A stretch of 64,000 bases of DNA from positions 20,914,795 through 20,978,794 of the forward strand of contig CM036258.1 of the NCBI GenBank assembly GCA_020698575.1. Direction: 5' to 3'. Within the stretch, counting starts at the first letter, position 1, and the number at the start of each line of letters is the position of its first letter. Positions 61,603 to 64,000 of this stretch are shown piece after piece. The stretch comes from Bostrychus sinensis. Taxonomy: Eukaryota > Chordata > Actinopteri > Gobiiformes > Eleotridae. Made by a program: the position numbers and the translations under genes. A model generated the notes under the pieces. It ran no database searches. It saw only the letters and a program-made list of their open reading frames with translations, and was not told the origin of the DNA.

Positions 61603-62537
61603 ATTTCTTCTAATGTTATATTTCAAACAAATAACTATAATAAACAATAAACATCTAATTCTACAGAAGAAAAGTCTTGTGTCTGTGTTTGGTAACTATG
61701 GGAGCAAAGACTCCCGGATGTTGTAACTATGGAAATATGCACTTGTTAGTGTGCAGCTGATGCCCAATCAATGCAGTTAGCGAGAGTCAAGCTAGCTTAG
61801 GGAAGGAAGTAGCTAGTTAGCGGTTAGCTGTAGCAGCACATCGGCTCGCTATGGCCAATGGTTATGGCACTTGTTTCCGCTCTGTCTAGAAACATTCAAT
61901 GACACAGTTGGGGTGAAATAGCAGCGATAGATGTCAAATTGTGACTAAGCTAGAGTGGAGGATTCGAGGCCTTGTTTCAGTGGTATGTAACATGTTGTAG
62001 TAAAATCTGGCTAACGATAGCAGCTAAACCAGCTAGCTAGCTATATCGGCTAATTTAGATTAAGCTAGCTTATATCGGAGCCAAAGTAATATAGCAATAA
62101 ACATATATATATTAAGATATTCGTTGTTGCAAATTGACGTAAAACCGTATTTGTTCAATCGTTGTCTTTACCCCTTGCTGATAGACTATTTGTGAGGGCT
62201 TTGTCTGTCATACCTTTTCAAACCAAGCTTCATTTCTATTATTCTATATAAAATATACACATCCGCCAAGACTCATAATTTGGATTCCGTTTAATTTTAA
62301 AAGGCGTGGTTTAAATAGCAATGAAAGGCAATACTTAATATTTAATTCACGTTGATATGATTTTGAAGCAGCCTAATCAGTCCCTGCCAGCCCATAGCTT
62401 TAACCATGTTATTTACAGCATCACAGGCATTGCAGTCTACAGCACTCGCGCCTAGCTGTTTAACAAGTTGCTTTTATTCTCTGCGTAGGTTTTGTTTTTT
62501 GTTACCATGTCAAGTAATAATTTTCTGTTGATTCCAG
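61603..62537. promoter_or_regulatory. Head-to-head promoter region of fsip1 and susd6-like gene
   Basis: Only 951 bases separate the two divergent start codons (61,602 and 62,554). A non-coding first exon of the rightward gene probably ends at 61,982 (TTTCAGTG/GTATGT). The interval 61,785-62,080 is dense in GCTAGC/TTAGCTAGC motifs and contains several CG dinucleotides but no clear TATA box. Shared or bidirectional promoter use is inferred from spacing. Confidence 0.5.
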
Positions 62538-62553
62538 GTTTTTGCAGGGGAAG

Positions 62554-64000
62554 ATGTGCAATGGAATGACACATTCAATACCAAAATCCTGTGGGGCCCG
62601 TCCCTCACTAAATGGTCTGCCCTTCTTCCTCCTAGTGTCACTGATCACAGTGTCTACTGGGCATGGGTTAGGTAATTAAACAATTTATTCTTATCATTCG
62701 GACAGATCTTCTGGCATAGTTTATGGATAGTATATCTACAGTTATTAGGCCTATCGACATGAAACATAAACTGGCACAAAGTTCACCTTCTTTTTTATCA
62801 GCACAAATTAACAAAGGAGAAAGAATCACAACGTTGTGATATTCAATCACATTTGGTGTGATTGTAGACAGAGCTTTAGGCCACAAGATTAATAAAGTTG
62901 TGGACCAAATGGCAACAAACAGTGATCAAGTTCAATATTTGTGTTTTTTCTGTTTGGATATTTCTCTTAAACATTTTGCCTCACCCATACTGGCTCCTGG
63001 CCTCCATCTGAGATTTTACACTAATTGAACAACACTATTAGGAGATGTGAAAGAATATTGATCTGACATCAATTTTCTCTCAGTCACATTTACTTGTAAA
63101 CAAGCATTTCAGTCATTTATGAATAGGACTGGGTACCATTCAAATTTTTTTGATGCCAGGACTTAAACGACACCTGGTTTTCGATACTGGTGCCTGAGTG
63201 ATACTTTGCCTGTGGTGTGGTAATTCATTTTCTACAATTATAAAACACTGGAATGTTAATTAAAAGACAATTTTTTTGGCTAAATCCTTAGCTGTAAGTT
63301 AAAACCAGTAGTTGTATGATTTATTCTGTGTTATTTATTTGAGTCATACATGCAAAAGAACATTAAAGGTACCATTAGGTATTGAAAGTTGGTATTAAAT
63401 AAACAACAGCCCTATTTATGAACAGTTCATACATAGTTTACTCAGTTTTGTGGTCAAAGGGTGCTCTACAACAATGGTGAACATCACAGTGTAGTATCTT
63501 GGTTCTTGTAAAACTTGAGTTTCTGAGAATATCTGTTGTCTTCTCCTCCAGGATGTGTGAGGCCATATATGGTCCAAAACAGCTGGGTAAATCTCACAGA
63601 AAGCAATAGGGGTTTGTTCCCTGTTGGGACAGTGCTACAGTATAGCTGTGACCCTGGTTACGAGCCTGATGGCCCCAGCATCCTCACCTGCACAACGTTG
63701 GGTCGCTGGTCTTCTGAACCTCCTCGCTGTATTCGTAGTGATAGTAAGACACTATACCAACTCATTTACTTTATATACTGACTGTACCAATATACATTTT
63801 TCCATTTGATTTTATAAATAAATAATTGTGGCTGTAGCAGTAATGCCTAGTATTTCTCCGCTTAGTGTGTCGGCCCATTTCTGAACCAGAGAATGGGGGA
63901 TACATCTGCCATCCATCTCCTTGTCGAATGTTTTCCCATGGCACTGTGATTGAATTCTTCTGTGATGAGGGTTTCATTCTTAAAGGGGACTACAAATATC
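62554..64000 (+). CDS. susd6: Sushi-domain membrane protein, susd6-like (5' part, cut by window end)
   Basis: Coding exons 62554-62671 (exon begins 62,538), 63552-63743 and 63866 to the edge; phases 1 and 1 agree. The predicted product begins MCNGMTHSIPKS, then a hydrophobic signal segment (about residues 20-36). A first sushi/CCP domain follows (CVRP..VGTVLQYSCDPGY..LTC..RWSSEPPRC), then a second (CRPISEPENGGYICHPSPCR..GTVIEFFCDEGFILKGDYKY) that continues past the window. The MC(N/H)G start and the EPENGGYICHP/LKGDYKY block fit human SUSD6 as I recall it. The two-sushi order also resembles sushi 3-4 of SUSD4, the closest paralogue. Human SUSD6 has one sushi domain, so the extra one is notable. 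Type I membrane topology is expected, but the transmembrane exon is outside the window. Confidence 0.8.

Overview
The window is nuclear DNA from a vertebrate, almost certainly a teleost fish. It shows GT-AG introns with short exons, low gene density, AT-rich intergenic DNA, and fish-type repeats (Tc1/mariner, hAT, L1 and a dispersed repeat with an internal tRNA-like segment). Three genes can be read exon by exon with consistent intron phases. They are thbs1 (thrombospondin-1, + strand, complete), fsip1 (fibrous sheath-interacting protein 1, - strand, complete) and the first coding exons of a sushi-domain membrane protein that best matches susd6 (+ strand, cut by the window end). The convergent thbs1/fsip1 pair is the same arrangement as human THBS1/FSIP1 on 15q14, which supports both calls. 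The susd6-like neighbour is not next to them in human.

Layout. 1-24,000 is a gene-poor upstream region. It holds one weak candidate for a small three-exon gene (7,775-8,742), an unusual repeat-bounded block (18,309-19,818) with clusters of a GTACAGGG-type motif, an internal duplication and a 24-bp palindrome, and one copy of a composite dispersed repeat (about 21.0-21.4 kb). 23,860-32,041 is thbs1: promoter, non-coding first exon, 21 coding exons and a 1.4-kb 3' UTR. 32,060-33,521 is the short convergent spacer. 33,522-61,602 is fsip1: ten coding exons in about 28 kb, with introns that carry most of the transposons in the window (a 945-bp hAT element with perfect 8-bp target duplications, a 5'-truncated L1, a decayed 1.6-kb Tc1 element, a MITE, a Tc1 remnant and three more copies of the composite repeat). 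61,603-62,537 is a compact head-to-head promoter interval between fsip1 and the susd6-like gene, which runs off the right edge.

Functionally the three genes are not a pathway. thbs1 encodes a secreted matricellular glycoprotein, fsip1 a coiled-coil cytoplasmic/ciliary protein, and the third a type I membrane protein. The two observations I rate highest are non-genic. One is a pair of neighbouring hairpins in an fsip1 intron with unrelated perfect stems but an identical 16-nt loop. The other is the motif-cluster block at 18.3-19.8 kb, which I could not assign to any transposon class. Exon coordinates were derived by hand from splice signals and phase; protein comparisons are from memory of human family members, not from a search.
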